From: Leptodactylus fallax
Taxonomy: Eukaryota > Chordata > Amphibia > Anura > Leptodactylidae
Reading direction: 5' to 3'
Assembly (NCBI GenBank): GCA_947044405.1
Contig: CAMRHE010000028.1
Location: 8,640,001 to 8,704,000, forward strand
Length of the DNA stretch: 64,000 nt
Shown here: one piece after another, positions 1 through 10,786 of the stretch
Numbering within the stretch: the first letter of the stretch is position 1
Layout: each line of letters starts with the position of its first letter
Position numbers and translations under genes: made by a program
The notes under the pieces: generated by a model
The model's database searches: none
Seen by the model: the letters and a program-made list of their open reading frames with translations, nothing else
Told to the model about the DNA's origin: nothing

Positions 1-107
1 GAAATAAATCCTATTGAGATATAATAGGCCATGTGACAGTAGACATGATGTCACTTCCTAATAAGAAGAAAGCAGCCAGGTTTTTTAATAATGCATAACC
101 CCTTTAA
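1..107. repeat. Right end of a TTAA-target MITE (truncated by window start)
   Basis: The segment ends with CATAACCCCTTTAA, which matches the inverted end TTAAAGGGGTT of two complete TTAA elements in this window (16625-17310 and 61486-62004). A similar internal stretch (GACATGATGTCACT followed by AAGCAGCCA) recurs near 18396-18450. The left part lies outside the window, so family and length are unknown. Confidence 0.4.
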
Positions 108-119
108 ATAATCAGCTCC

Positions 120-172
120 GATGACCATGTTCCTCCATAAGAGTCTATGGAGGAACAGGGCCATGGTCATGG
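120..172. repeat. Imperfect hairpin
   Basis: ATGACCATG and TTCCTCCATA are followed, after a short loop, by TATGGAGGAAC and ATGGTCAT, forming an interrupted palindrome. It is probably the centre of a decayed MITE; no function is implied. Confidence 0.5.
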
Positions 173-175
173 TTT

Positions 176-899
176 TCTGCTATACAATGAAGGAATGTCT
201 TAAGGCACTGATAAAATAAGCTTGGTGTCCATCCACCGACCACCCACAGCTTTCACCCTCAACGCCTCAAATGCATATTGTGTGATATCAGTATAATATA
301 GATGTGTGGCCATATTCAGCTGCAGATTTTTCCCGGAAATCTTTGAAGAAGTATGGGTTGAGTTTTCTTGTGATTTTTACATCTATTTATTGGTTTTTCT
401 TTAGGTTTTGTATCGTAAGACATCTATTTACATTCATTTGCAGAATCTTTAGAATTCCTAGAAAATGAAGCTGTTGGAATCTCAAGTTACCTGTTGAGCG
501 GAAATCATTCCTTTTGCATATTTGATGAAAACTTGAATCTTTGTTGATTTCTTTGAACTTGTACCAATAAGCAGATATTAGGTATCTGAGCCTTGGGCCA
601 CACTTATCTTAAAGTGGTATTCTAGTTATAACAAGCTATTATCACCGATCTATTGGAGGTCTTAAATGTTGTGTGGCCTGTGTCTCCATTTACTGTTACC
701 CCTAGCTGTGAGACCGCAGCTTGGCGGCGATGATTGAAGTGACAGTCAGGCATATCTAGGTGACAGTCCCAAAGAGATTCAATGGAGCGACATTGCACAC
801 ATCCAACCAATTTGACCCTTGTGGCCATGGTATTGAAGTTGGAAACTACCCCAATAGTCATTACAAACAACCAAGAAAACTGAGACATAACTTGAATTA
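176..899. other. No recognisable feature
   Basis: AT-rich sequence with only short incidental reading frames (for example 622-888 on the minus strand, which has no family signature). I see no exon, RNA gene or clear repeat. Confidence 0.5.
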
Positions 900-1300
900 A
901 AAATTTGGAAGAGGGCGCCCACCTACCATCTCTAAATACAGTGTTACTGTCCTGTTATGCGGTACGGAGGCCGCGGAGCAGATGCAACCTCTGTATCCTA
1001 TGTAGTGATGTCCCTGTGGGTCGGGGGGTTCAGTTTCTCAATGAAGAGGTACAGTGGTGTGGTGGAGAATTATTTTACAGACAATGCTCCAGGAGAAAAT
1101 TTATGCAAATGAGCTCATACTAGATAAACCAGAGATACTCATCTGCAGACAGCTGTTTTGGGGTGCTCGCCCTTCATCAGGATGTCTGGATGAAATGCTT
1201 CAGACACAGCTAGGGGGGTTTTGTTTCTCCCTGCAAAATTGTTATATAGCTGAAGAATCCGGGACCCGAGTTCAGTGACGGCATCTGCTGACAAAGGAAC
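900..1300. repeat. Probable dispersed repeat with hammerhead-like core remnant
   Basis: The segment is GC-richer than its surroundings. On the minus strand, 1180 to 1154 reads CTGATGA, a GGG/CCC-type stem and then AAAAC. This resembles a hammerhead ribozyme core in which GAAA has decayed, consistent with CpG to CpA. The overlapping reading frames at 905-1123 and 1054-1278 have no recognisable protein signature. The repeat call comes from general resemblance to short amphibian interspersed repeats. Confidence 0.3.
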
Positions 1301-1713
1301 CAGACAAAGATGGCACTTGTGAAATATTTTCTTTATGCTTTTCTTAACTGAAGATAATTACATTCAATCCCCCCACTTGTGACCCAGTCTAATGATCCGC
1401 CTGTGAGGATTGGCAGGGCCATCTGAGCTTAAAATACCTTTGTCAGTCACCACATGTATGTATAAATGTCAACCACCAAAATCCTTTAAATTGCTTAGTT
1501 TGGGCTTAGTTTTTGTCTTCCCAGTGTAACACAATAGACACAGGTTGCAGTTCTCAGCTAATGTGAACAATATAAGAGTTAAAAGGGCAATCCCTACCAG
1601 AAAAGACTGGGACAAACACTGGTAACACGCCGTAATGAATTGTATGTTAGACAGCCGGGGCCCTGGAGCAGGGATTTGTCAATAGGTCTAGCTCCTGTGA
1701 AAAATAACACATG
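1301..1713. other. No recognisable feature
   Basis: Low-complexity to ordinary sequence up to the TA target duplication of the Tc1-A element. Nothing supportable was seen. Confidence 0.5.
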
Positions 1714-1715
1714 TA

Positions 1716-1932
1716 CAGTGCCTTGCGAAAGTATTCGGCCCCCTTGAACTTTTCAACCTTTTGCCACATTTCAGGCTTCAAACATAAGGATATAAAATTT
1801 TAATTTTTTGATAAAGAATCAACAGCAAGTGGGACACAATTGTGAAGTGGAACGAAATTTATTGTTTATTTTAAACTTTTGTAAAAAATAAAAAACTGAA
1901 AAGTGGGGCGTGCAATATTATTCGGCCCCTTT
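1716..1932 (+). repeat. Left terminal inverted repeat of Tc1-A copy 1
   Basis: It matches the right end (3128-3341) in inverted orientation over about 215 bp with few mismatches. The outer and inner direct-repeat motifs sit at each extremity. Confidence 0.9.
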
Positions 1933-2049
1933 ACTTTCAGTGCAGCAAACTCACTCCAGAAGTTCAGTGAGGATCTCTGAATGATCCAATGTTGTCCTAA
2001 ATGACTGATGATGATAAATATAATCCACCTGTGGGTAATCATGTCTCCG

Positions 2050-2055
2050 TATAAA
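2050..2055 (+). promoter_or_regulatory. TATA box of Tc1-A copy 1 transposase
   Basis: TATAAA lies 58 bases before the transposase ATG. The same TATAAATGCACCTGCTCTG context is kept in the other two Tc1-A copies. Use as a promoter is inferred from position and conservation. Confidence 0.5.
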
Positions 2056-2107
2056 TGCACCTGCTCTGTGATAGTCTCAGGGTTCTGTTTAAAGCGCAGA
2101 GAACATC

Positions 2108-3127
2108 ATGAAGACCAAGGAACACACCAGGCAGGTCCGTGATACTGTTGTGGAGAAGTTTAAAGCTGGATTTGGATACAAAAAGATTTCCCAAACTTTA
2201 AACATCCCAAGGAGCACTGTGCAAGCGATCATATTGAAATGGAAGGAGTATCAGACCACTGCAAATCTACCAAGACCCGGCCGTCCCTCTATACTTTCAT
2301 CTCAAACAAGGAGAAGACTGATCAGAGATGCAGCCAAGAGGCCCATGATCACTCTGGATGAACTGCAGAGATCTACAGCTGAGGTGGGAGAGTCTGTCCA
2401 TAGGACAACAATCAGTCGTACACTGCACAAATCTGGCCTTTATGGAAGAGTGGCAAGAAGAAAGCCATTTCTCAAAGATATCCATAAAAAGTCTTGTTTA
2501 AAGTTTGCCACAAGCCACCTGGGAGACACACCAAACATGTGGAAGAAGGTGCTCTGGTCAGATGAAACCAAAATCGAACTTTTTGGCCACAATGCAAAAC
2601 GATATGTTTGGCGTAAAAGCAACACAGCTCATCACCCTGAACACACCATCCCCACTGTCACACATGGTGGTGGCAGCATCATGGTTTGGGCCTGCTTTTC
2701 TTCAGCAGGGACAGGGAAGATGGTTAAAATTGATGGGAAGATGGCTGGAGCCAAATACAGGACTATTCTGGAAGAAAACCTGTTGGAGTCTGCAAAAGAC
2801 CTGAGACTGGGACGGAGATTTATCTTCCAACAAGACAATGATCCCAAACATAAAGCAAAATCTACAATGGAATGGTTCACAAATAAACGTATCCAGGTGT
2901 TAGAATGGCCAAGTCAAAGTCCAGACCTGAATCCAATCGAGAATCTGTGGAAAGAGCTGAAAACTGCTGTTCACAAACGCTCTCCATCCAACCTCACTGA
3001 GATCCAGCTGTTTTCCAAGGAAGAATGGGCAAGAATTTCAGTCTCTCGATGTGCAAAACTGATAGAGACATACCCCAAGCGACTTGTAGCTGTAATTGCA
3101 GCAAAAGGTGGCACTACAAAGTATTAA
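2108..3127 (+). CDS. Tc1-A transposase, intact (339 aa)
   Basis: This DDE transposase would excise and reinsert the element at TA sites, acting in the nucleus on the flanking inverted repeats. Residues 1-55 form a paired-like helix-turn-helix (GYKKIS, NIPRSTV). GRPS at 58-61 corresponds to the GRPR linker, and 65-118 form the second helix-turn-helix. The catalytic domain has WSDETK (D152), QQDNDPKH (D243) and NPIENLW (E278), giving the DD34E spacing. A glycine-rich THGGGS follows the first Asp. The length of 339 matches the usual 340 or so of the family, and the ATG has A at -3. It differs from the copy at 62662-63681 at 11 residues (for example I62K, D209N, A213D), none catalytic. Catalytic competence is inferred. 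Confidence 0.95.
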   Translation: MKTKEHTRQVRDTVVEKFKAGFGYKKISQTLNIPRSTVQAIILKWKEYQTTANLPRPGRPSILSSQTRRRLIRDAAKRPMITLDELQRSTAEVGESVHRTTISRTLHKSGLYGRVARRKPFLKDIHKKSCLKFATSHLGDTPNMWKKVLWSDETKIELFGHNAKRYVWRKSNTAHHPEHTIPTVTHGGGSIMVWACFSSAGTGKMVKIDGKMAGAKYRTILEENLLESAKDLRLGRRFIFQQDNDPKHKAKSTMEWFTNKRIQVLEWPSQSPDLNPIENLWKELKTAVHKRSPSNLTEIQLFSKEEWARISVSRCAKLIETYPKRLVAVIAAKGGTTKY

Positions 3128-3341
3128 CTTAAGGGGGCCGAATAATTTGGCACGCCCCACTTTTCAGTTTTTTATTTTTTACAAAAGTTTAAAATATACA
3201 ATAAATTTAGTTCCACTTCACGATTGTGTCCCACTTGTTGTTGATTCTTCACAAAAAAATTTAATATCCTTATGTTTGAAGCCTGAAATGTGGCAAAAGG
3301 TTGAAAAGTTCAAGGGGGCCAAATACTTTCGCAAGGCACTG
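3128..3341 (-). repeat. Right terminal inverted repeat of Tc1-A copy 1
   Basis: It is the inverted partner of 1716-1932. It begins right after the transposase stop codon and contains AATAAA at 3200-3205, a plausible polyadenylation signal for the transposase mRNA. Confidence 0.9.
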
Positions 3342-3380
3342 TATTTAATGAGACTAGGTTTACAATTCTAGGGGCACATA

Positions 3381-3870
3381 CAGGACTGCGCAAAAATTTT
3401 AGACACGTGTGGAAAAAATACTGCGCAGTAAGAATGCTTTCATAAATTGAAGGGTTAACAGTTTATGTCTGAGGATGATGAAAAGAGAAATGTAAATCCC
3501 CTCAATATTTGGTGTGACCTTTGCCCTTTGCCTTCTTCTCAGTACAGACAGTTTTTGGCAGAACTGGGCAGGGAGGTTGTTCCCACCATCTTGGAGAACT
3601 AAGCACAGATCTTCTGTGGATGTAGGCTTGCTCCAATCCTTCTGTCTCTTCATGTCATCCCAGACAGACTGGATGATGATGCGATCAGGGTTATATCTGT
3701 GGGGGTCATATCATCACTTCCAGGACTCCTCCTCCAAAGGGCAAAGGTCACACCAAATATTGAGGGCATTTACATTTCGCTCTACTATTAACCCTTCTAT
3801 TTCTGGAAGCATTATTAATTTCCAGCATTTTTTATACACCTGCCAACTCTAAAATTTTTGCACAGTACTG
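3381..3870 (-). mobile_element. Tc1-B: 490-bp internally deleted foldback Tc1 derivative
   Basis: TA dinucleotides flank a 490-bp unit (3379-3380 and 3871-3872). Ends are CAGGACTGCGCAAAAATTTT and inverted CAGTACTGTGCAAAAATTTT. The inverted repeats are long: 3381-3530 pairs with 3735-3870, including a near-perfect match around CAATATTTGGTGTGACC (about 3502 and 3740). Only about 200 bp of interior remains. That interior encodes, on the minus strand, a relic of the transposase C-terminus. It is therefore non-autonomous and would depend on a transposase in trans. Confidence 0.8.
3499..3720 (-). pseudogene. C-terminal relic of Tc1-B transposase
   Basis: Minus-strand translation gives WDDMKRQKDWSKPTS followed by LCLVLQDGGNNLPAQFCQKL, the typical last third of a Tc1 transposase, after a degraded SPDLNPIE region. 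The DNA-binding domain and both catalytic Asp residues are missing. Confidence 0.6.
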
Positions 3871-5206
3871 TATTTTTTGGAATCAACTTCAAAGAAACCT
3901 ATGTTGTTAATTTCTCTTCAAATCATATTTTTATTTCTAGTTTTTGATAATCAATTTCATGGAATGCATGTGTATTATATCGCTGAATAATAGGTATTGC
4001 AGTTCATCAAATCTGCCAGCGATCAGGAAGACCCTTTAAACTTTTTATTCTCATTAAATAAATTGTACTAAGTTTTAAGCTTATCCCGGATAGGTTGGTG
4101 GGGTGTGACCACTGGGATTTCCATCAATTACGAGTGTCCTATGTCCTCCTATATGTATGAAGCTGAGCATAACCACTGCTGCTCTGTTCATCCCAATGGG
4201 GCTTTGGATTTCCAAAGATAGCCATTGTTGTCATTAGTAACCATGGTGGCTCCCGTGACTCTCAGTAGTCATCCAAAGACTCTCACCATTTATATCAATA
4301 TATCAATAGAGTCTTCTAGTGTAATACCACTGGAGCGCTTTGTAATGCCTTATTACACCCCACAGTGTTAGCTAAAACCAAAAGTCAGTAAAGTAAAAAT
4401 TCACAATAACTGCACATATGATATATAAAAATATATTGCTGCAATGCATATCTATAATGCTATATGTTTATAATAATCATGTTCCATGGTGCCATATGGT
4501 GCCCAACAGAGGCAATATAATATGGCACACACACTGAGTACTGCGGCATTACAAGGGGAGCTAAGAGGCTTCAGTCACTCCTACGCCCCTGTGCCTGAAG
4601 GTGTCCAATGACCCCTCTATCCCAAATGATGGTCCTCCGGAGCTTCATGTTATCGATGGATAGAAGTGATAAAATAACAACATGGATAATTTTCAGAATT
4701 ATTTCAGCAATGAGAGACTGAGGATTAGTTAGAGGGAAATGAAGGTACAATTTCTATTTTCATGACATTGTAGTACAGGAAGAAATGTAATGCTTGGCAG
4801 CCGACATCACTGGTTATTTAGGAAACCGGTTATTAGCTTTACCTCCTTGATAACCGGAGAAAGCCAAAGAAATAATATCTAAAACAAAAAAGTTAAAGAA
4901 CTAAGTACAAAAATCCAATGTCTCCAAAATGGTGCAAGGACACAGAGTTTACTAGAAAAGTAAAAGGCTATTTACTTGAATGGAGTTGTGGGGCAGTGCC
5001 CGTGCATAGCCGAGGATTGGAGCACCGATGTGTAGGGAAAACAGTGAAGGGGCTAAATTGGCCTCCACCAATCTAAGGGTGGTGGGGTCCCAGAAGTTGT
5101 ACCCAACTGATCATAAAGTGATGGCATATTCTAGTGATAAGGGATCACTTTATGAGATTGGAATACCCATTTAACAAATTTTACAGAAGACCGACATGAC
5201 TGTAAT
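3871..5206. other. No gene; decayed MITE fragments only
   Basis: Short stretches near 4081-4150 and 5040-5170 (GGTGGGGT..GACC, GATAAGGGATCACTTTATGA) resemble fragments of a dispersed MITE also visible near 13200-13500. I see no coding or RNA signal. Confidence 0.4.
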
Positions 5207-5443
5207 GGTTCGTTCACACTAGCGTTTGGTGAACATTCTGCTTGAAATAGGCGGAGAGAAAAAAGTCCTGCAAGCAGGACTTTTCTCTCAGACAATTTCA
5301 GTATTAAAGAACTTGGCGGACCCCATTATAGACTATGGGAACTGCAGGTTTCTGTGGGTAACCGCTTTTTAAGTGGAAAGGGTTTCCGTTTTTCAGGTCT
5401 ACAAGTGGACCCGGAGAACGTAAACCCTAATGCTAGTGTAAAC
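5207..5443. repeat. MITE with TTCACACTAGCG-type ends
   Basis: The left end GTTCACACTAGCG pairs with the inverted right end TTTACACTAGCA. The centre CCCCATTATAGACTATGGG is a near-palindrome shared with similar units at 30506-30700 and 39631-39826. No coding capacity. Superfamily is not clear because no target duplication could be settled. Confidence 0.55.
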
Positions 5444-5941
5444 CTTGTGTCAGACTGAGAAGTGATACATCCTCAGAGTGTAACCTAGGCTTTTGTGATC
5501 TACTCACGACCTATCAGGGATCTACTATTAGATCTCAATGTCTGCCATTTTTCTTACAGAATATTCCATTCTATATGCAGAAAACATTCACAAAGGGAAA
5601 ATATCTTGGGTAATGATAGAACTGTAAAATGGCTTTGCTGACATCACTATATTCATTGTCAGAAAAGGATTTACGATTTCTGGCTAAATCAAATATAGTA
5701 TCTGTTGTTATGAGGGGTTATAATAAAGCCAATGTGGGGAACACAGCTACACATGGTGGTATTGGGTGTATACCAGGAGCATAAAGGTGATCGTTTGAGT
5801 AGTTTGGCACCTCAGTAGTGGTGACCATGGGGTAGCAGAAATCTTTGGTGATGACATTCCACCAATTGATGGCACATTTCACAAAATTCACTTTTGCTCT
5901 TTATACTTCTGAACTTCTGGCTATTTTCCCATAAAAATTTT
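5444..5941. other. No recognisable feature
   Basis: Ordinary non-coding sequence up to the flank of minisatellite array A. Confidence 0.4.
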
Positions 5942-6048
5942 GCAGAGTTTTAAAGATTTTCTCTAACAATCTTAGTGGTGATAGTCTGTTGTTTTGATCA
6001 GTTGCCAATGGATACAACCATGACTGCAGGAACTTTCTATGGTCTGGG
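5942..6048 (+). repeat. Flank F of minisatellite A (inverted copy of 58085-58190)
   Basis: About 107 bp, GCAGAGTTTTAAAGAT through CTTTCTATGGTCTGGG, matches the reverse complement of the segment right of array B. I count roughly 13 mismatches by eye. It shows that the two arrays belong to a duplicated unit rather than arising independently. Confidence 0.85.
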
Positions 6049-8090
6049 ACTTGTCAGAAACTCAGCCATGATGTCCTTATTGTGGTCGGATTATCAGTAT
6101 GGACACTACAGATATGGGAAGATAACCTGTCTACAATAAGAACATCATAGCTGTGTTATCAGGAGGGACCCTACATGTATGAGAAGATAACCCGACCACA
6201 ATAAGGACTTCATGGCTGGGTTATCAGGAGGACACTACATGTATGAGAAGATAACCTGACCACAATAAGGACATCATGGCTGGTTATCAGGAGGACACTA
6301 CATGTATGAGAAGATAACCCGACCACAATAAGGACATCATGGCTGGTTATCAGGAGAGACACTACATGTATGAGAAGATACCCGACCACAATAAGGACAT
6401 CATGGCTGGTTATCAGGAGGACACTACATGTATGAGAAGATAACCTGATCACAATAAGGACATCATGGCTGGTTATCAGGAGGACACTACATGTATGAGA
6501 AGATAACCTGACCACAATAAGGACATCATGGCTGGTTATCAGGAGGACACTACATGTATGAGAAGATAACCTGTCCACAATAAGGACATCATGGCTGGTT
6601 ATCAGGAGGACACTACATGTATGAGAAGATAACCTGACCACAATAAGGACATCATGGCTGGTTATCAGGAGGGACACTACATGTATGAGAAGATAACCTG
6701 ACCACAATAAGGACATCATGGCTGGTTATCAGGAGGACACTACATGTATGAGAAGATAACCCGACCACAATAAGGACATCATGGCTGGTTATCAGGAGAG
6801 ACACTACATGTATGAGAAGATACCCGACCACAATAAGGACATCATGGCTGGTTATCAGGAGGACACTACATGTATGAGAAGATAACCTGATCACAATAAG
6901 GACATCATGGCTGGTTATCAGGAGGACACTACATGTATGAGAAGATAACCTGACCACAATAAGGACATCATGGCTGGTTATCAGGAGGACACTACATGTA
7001 TGAGAAGATAACCTGTCCACAATAAGGACATCATGGCTGGTTATCAGGAGGACACTACATGTATGAGAAGATAACCTGACCACAATAAGGACATCATGGC
7101 TGGTTATCAGGAGGGACACTACATGTATGAGAAGATAACCTGACCACAATAAGGACATCATGGCTGGTTATCAGGAGGGACACTACATGTATGAGAAGAT
7201 AACCCGACCACAATAAGGACATCATGGCTGGTTATCAGGAGAGATACTACATGTATCAGAAGATAACCCGACCACAATAAGGACATCATGGCTGGTTATC
7301 AGGAGAGATACTACATGTATGAGAAGATAACCTGACCACAATAAGGACATCATGGCTGGTTATCAGGAGAGATACTACATGTATGAGAAGATAACCCGAC
7401 CACAATAAGGACATCATGGCTGGTTATCAGGAGAGATACTACATGTATGAGAAGATAACCCGACCACAATAAGGACATCATGGCTGGTTATCAGGAGAGA
7501 CACTACATGTATGAGAAGATAACCTGACCACAATAAGGACATCATGGCTGGTTATCAGGAGGGACACTACATGTATGAGAAGATAACCTGACCACAATAA
7601 GGACATCATGGCTGGTTATCAGGAGGGACACTACATGTATGAGAAGATAACCTGACCACAATAAGGACATCATGGCTGGTTATCAGGAGGACACTACATG
7701 TATGAGAAGATAACCTGACCACAATAAGGACATCATGGCTGGTTATCAGGAGGGACACCACATGTATGAGAAGATAACCTGACCACAATAAGGACATCAT
7801 GGCTGGTTATCAGGAGAGACACTACATGTATGAGAAGATAACCTGACCACAATAAGGACATCATGACTGGTTATCAGGAGGACACTACATGTATGAGAAG
7901 ATAACCCGACCACAATAAGGACATCATGGCTGGTTATCAGGAGAGATACATGTATGAGTAGATAAGCCGACCACAATAAGGACATCATGGCTGGTTATCA
8001 GGAGAGATACTACATGTATGAGAAGATAACCTGACCACAATAAGGACATCATGGCTGGTTATCAGGAGAGATACTACATGTATGAGAAGA
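6049..8090 (-). repeat. 63-bp minisatellite, array A (about 32 units)
   Basis: The unit is about 63-64 bp. On the minus strand it reads CTCCTGATAACCAGCCATGA, TGTCCTTATTGTGGTCAGG, TTATCTTCTCATACATGTAG. Each unit contains the 7-bp inverted repeat GATAACC/GGTTATC around a 25-nt loop. A higher-order duplication of 442 bp (7 units) is visible: the block starting near 6210 recurs from 6652. The same minisatellite forms array B at 53086-58084 in the opposite orientation. Unit lengths near 63 (21 codons) keep frames open for up to 169 codons, so those frames are artefacts. Confidence 0.95.
6059..6097 (+). repeat. Single minisatellite core in flipped orientation
   Basis: The first unit of array A has its hairpin core (CAGCCATGATGTCCTTATTG, GTGGTCGGATTATC) in the + orientation. 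The following sequence of the same unit (ATCAGTATGGACACTAC) keeps the array's minus orientation. The flip is bounded by the GATAACC/GGTTATC arms, now decayed. Confidence 0.7.
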
Positions 8091-8176
8091 TTAATTATTT
8101 ATATTTGCAAAAATGTTTACCTTTTACTTGACTATAATTTTAAATATAGTTTTGTTCATGGGAAATCCCTTTTAAG
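8091..8176 (+). repeat. Flank Y of minisatellite A (direct copy of 58196-58299)
   Basis: TTAATTATTTATATTTGCAA through GTTCATGGGAAATCCCTTTT aligns to the segment beyond array B in the same strand orientation. In array B about 20 bp extra (a TTTCTATTTTTAATTG duplication) are present. Confidence 0.8.
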
Positions 8177-9249
8177 GACTTGTTAAAATTTCTGTGGGAT
8201 CTGAAGTCCATCATTTCATGTTTAACTTGACACATCATGTATTGTGTAACTTTTTTTTTGCTGTGTCCCCTTTCCATGTTTATTTATCAGAAGGACTTTT
8301 TATGGTGTCGCTCCTGAGCATTTGAGAACGTGGATATGTATGGTTAGCATCAGTACAGGGAGATTACTTGTCTCTGACTTGCAGGTCCTTCTGGTTTATA
8401 GGCAATTGGGTGGAGAAAGCTCAATCTTGAGCTTTCCAAAAAGCACAATATATTTTTGTTCTTCTTGCTTTATGGTCTTCTCCAAACACAATAGCAAATA
8501 CCTTCACGTGAAATGTACTAATATATCTGAGCAGTCCTACGAGAGTTCTCATGAGCATAAATAAAAACACAGGTAAAGTAGAAAATTCTGTATTAGAACC
8601 ATCCTGGTTACAGACAATCGTAGATTAGATTACAAGTAGTCTACTATCTTGTCATGAGCTGATATGTGCAGGTAAATAGGAGATAACACAAGTGTGAAAG
8701 ACACCATTGAAAGAGATTGTGGTCTAGCCTCTGGCAAAATACAACATTTTTCAGAGAATTATAAGGAACAAATAGGAAATGACATAATTCCCTTCACGGA
8801 GTTTGCAAACCAGGCATTTTGGATCTGCCCAGACTCACCACATTGTTTAAATCTGTCATCTCCAAGTCTGCATTCATTGGATATAACTACAATATAGTGC
8901 AGTTAGTGCAGTGGCAGCAATGGGGGAACATACCGCACTACACGAGGGGTGTAAGGAAGTCTCCACTATCAATTAAAGCAACATTCTGGAGGTTGGGATC
9001 ATGTTTGAAGGACATGAAAATCCGCAGAGTAATGAACCTGACATTTCAAACAAGCGGTTTTCATTATCCTCCATTGTTTATATGCCTTTAACTTATTCCA
9101 CAGCACTGCACAGTTGTCAGCCCTCACATCAGTCTCTAATGTCCAATCTCAACCACTAGAGAAGCCAAAGAACCTATCCGGAAGTTTCTGGAGTGCAGGA
9201 GGACACTCTTGGTTTTTAGGTAGCAAAATACAAAAAATGTAGCAATTTA
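8177..9249. other. No recognisable gene
   Basis: Several small frames (8322-8564, 8694-8897, 8819-9091) have no domain signature, splice pattern or supporting context. Treated as non-coding. Confidence 0.4.
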
Positions 9250-9251
9250 TA

Positions 9252-10786
9252 CAGTGGCTTGCAAAAGTTTTTATATCCCTTGACCTTTGTCATATTTTGT
9301 GACCTTACAACCACAAACTTAAATGTATTTTATTGCGATTGACACATGGTTTTCAAAATTTTAGTCAAATAAAAATCTGGAAAGTGTGAAGTGCAAAAGT
9401 ATTCAGCCCCCCTATATCAATACTTTGTAGAGCCGCCTTTCGCTGCAATTTCAGCTGCAAGTCTCTTGGGGTTTGTCTCTACCAGCTTTGCACATCTAGA
9501 GACTGAGATTTTTGCCCATTCTTCTTTGTATAATAGCTCAAGCTCAGCCAGATTGGATGGAGCGTCTGTGAACAGCGATTTTCATGTCTTGCCACAGATG
9601 CTCAATGGGATTTCGGTCTGGACTGTGACTGGGCCATTCTAACACATGAATATTCTTTGATCTAAACCATTCCACTGTAGCTCTGGCTGTATGTTTAGGA
9701 TCATTGTCTTGCTGGAAGGTGAATCTCCTTCCCAGTCTCAAGTCTTTTGCAGCCTCCAACAGGTTTTCTTCCAGGATTGCCCTGTATTTAGCTCTATCCA
9801 TCTTCTCATCAACTCTGACCAGCTCCCCTGTCCCTGCTGAAGAAAAGCCTCCCCTCAGCATGATGCTGCCCCCACCATGTGTCACAGTGGGGATGGTGTG
9901 TTTTGGGGATGAGCAGGGTTACTTTTCCGCCACACATAGAGCATTGCATTTAGGCCAAAAAGTTCAACCTTGGTCTCATCTGACCAGAGCACCTTCTTCC
10001 ACATGTTTGCTGTGTTCCCTATATGGCTTCTGGCAAACTGCAAACTGCACTTCTTATGTCTTTCAACAATGGTTTTCTTCTTGCCACTCTTCCATAAAGG
10101 CCAGATTTGTGGAGTGCAAGACTTATAGTTGTCCTATGGACAGACTCTCCCACCTGAGCTGTATATTTTTGCAGCTCTTCCAGAGTGACCATGGGCCTCT
10201 TGGCTGCTTCTCTGACCAGTGCTCTCCTTGCTCAATCTGTTAATTTAGGTGGACGGCCATGTCTTGGTAGGTTTGCAGTTGTAGAATACTTTTTCCATTT
10301 TTGGATGATGGATTGAACAGTGCTCTTTAGAATGCCTAAAACTTTGGATATGTTTTTATAACCTAACCCTGCTTTAAACTTCTCCATAACTTTATCTCTG
10401 ACCTGTATGGTAAGTTCCTTAGTCTTCATGATGCTGTTTGTTCACTAGGCCTTCACAGAACAGGTGTATTTTTACTGATACTAAATTGCACACAGCTGGA
10501 CTTTATTAACTAATTAAGTGACTTCTTAAGGCAATTGATTGCTCTGGATTTTATTTAGGGGTATCAGAGTACAAGGGGCTGAATAATTTTGCAAATCACA
10601 ATTTTCAGATTTTTATTTGATTAAAATTTTGAAAACAATGTGTCATTTTTGTTCCACTTCACAATTATCTGCTACTTTGTGTTGGTCTATCACTTAAAAT
10701 CTCAATAAAATACTTTTAAGTTTGTGGTTGTAAGGTGACAAAATGTGAAAAAGTTCAAGGGGTCTGAATACTTTTGCAAGCCACTG
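9252..10786 (-). mobile_element. Tc1-C: full-length but inactivated Tc1 transposon
   Basis: A 1535-bp element between TA dinucleotides (9250-9251, 10787-10788). Ends are CAGTGGCTTGCAAAAG and its inverted form. The inverted repeats are about 160-200 bp, with inner AAAGTATTCAGCCCC echoing the outer motif, as in IR/DR elements. A (TA)n run directly follows the right end. The transposase inside is broken, so the copy is non-autonomous. Confidence 0.9.
9417..10429 (-). pseudogene. Tc1-C transposase, broken
   Basis: The start (MKTKELTIQVRDKVMEKF) and first helix-turn-helix with GRPPK are readable from 10429 to 10232. A TGA follows LTD, where an Arg codon (CGA) is likely ancestral, consistent with CpG decay. 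WSDETKVELFG is still readable near 9970. A frameshift lies before THGGGS at about 9885. QQDNDPKH and NPIEHLW (second Asp and Glu) are kept in the 113-codon frame 9544-9885. A second frameshift follows HRRS. The end AAKGGSTKY stops at 9417-9419. It resembles Tc1-A clearly but is a distinct family. Confidence 0.9.

Larger units (their letters stand above)
1716..3341 (+). mobile_element. Tc1-A copy 1: complete Tc1/mariner transposon, intact transposase
   Basis: This 1626-bp element is flanked by TA dinucleotides (1714-1715 and 3342-3343), the Tc1/mariner target duplication. The ends are CAGTGCCTTGCGAAAG and its inverted form. Terminal inverted repeats are about 215 bp (1716-1932 and 3128-3341). 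Each carries an outer and an inner copy of a motif around TATTCGGCCCC (near 1730 and 1919 on the left, 3133 and 3311 on the right). This is the IR/DR layout of Sleeping Beauty-like elements, whose repeated motifs are transposase-binding sites. A TATA box, an intact gene and an AATAAA (3200-3205) lie inside, so the element could be autonomous; activity itself is inference. Confidence 0.95.

Noticed and set aside
6210..7161. 169-codon minus-strand frames in array A and similar frames up to 191 codons in array B (53192-58182)
   Set aside because: They follow the 63-bp (21-codon) period of a minisatellite and break wherever a unit is 64 bp; no start context, domain or flanking exon supports them.
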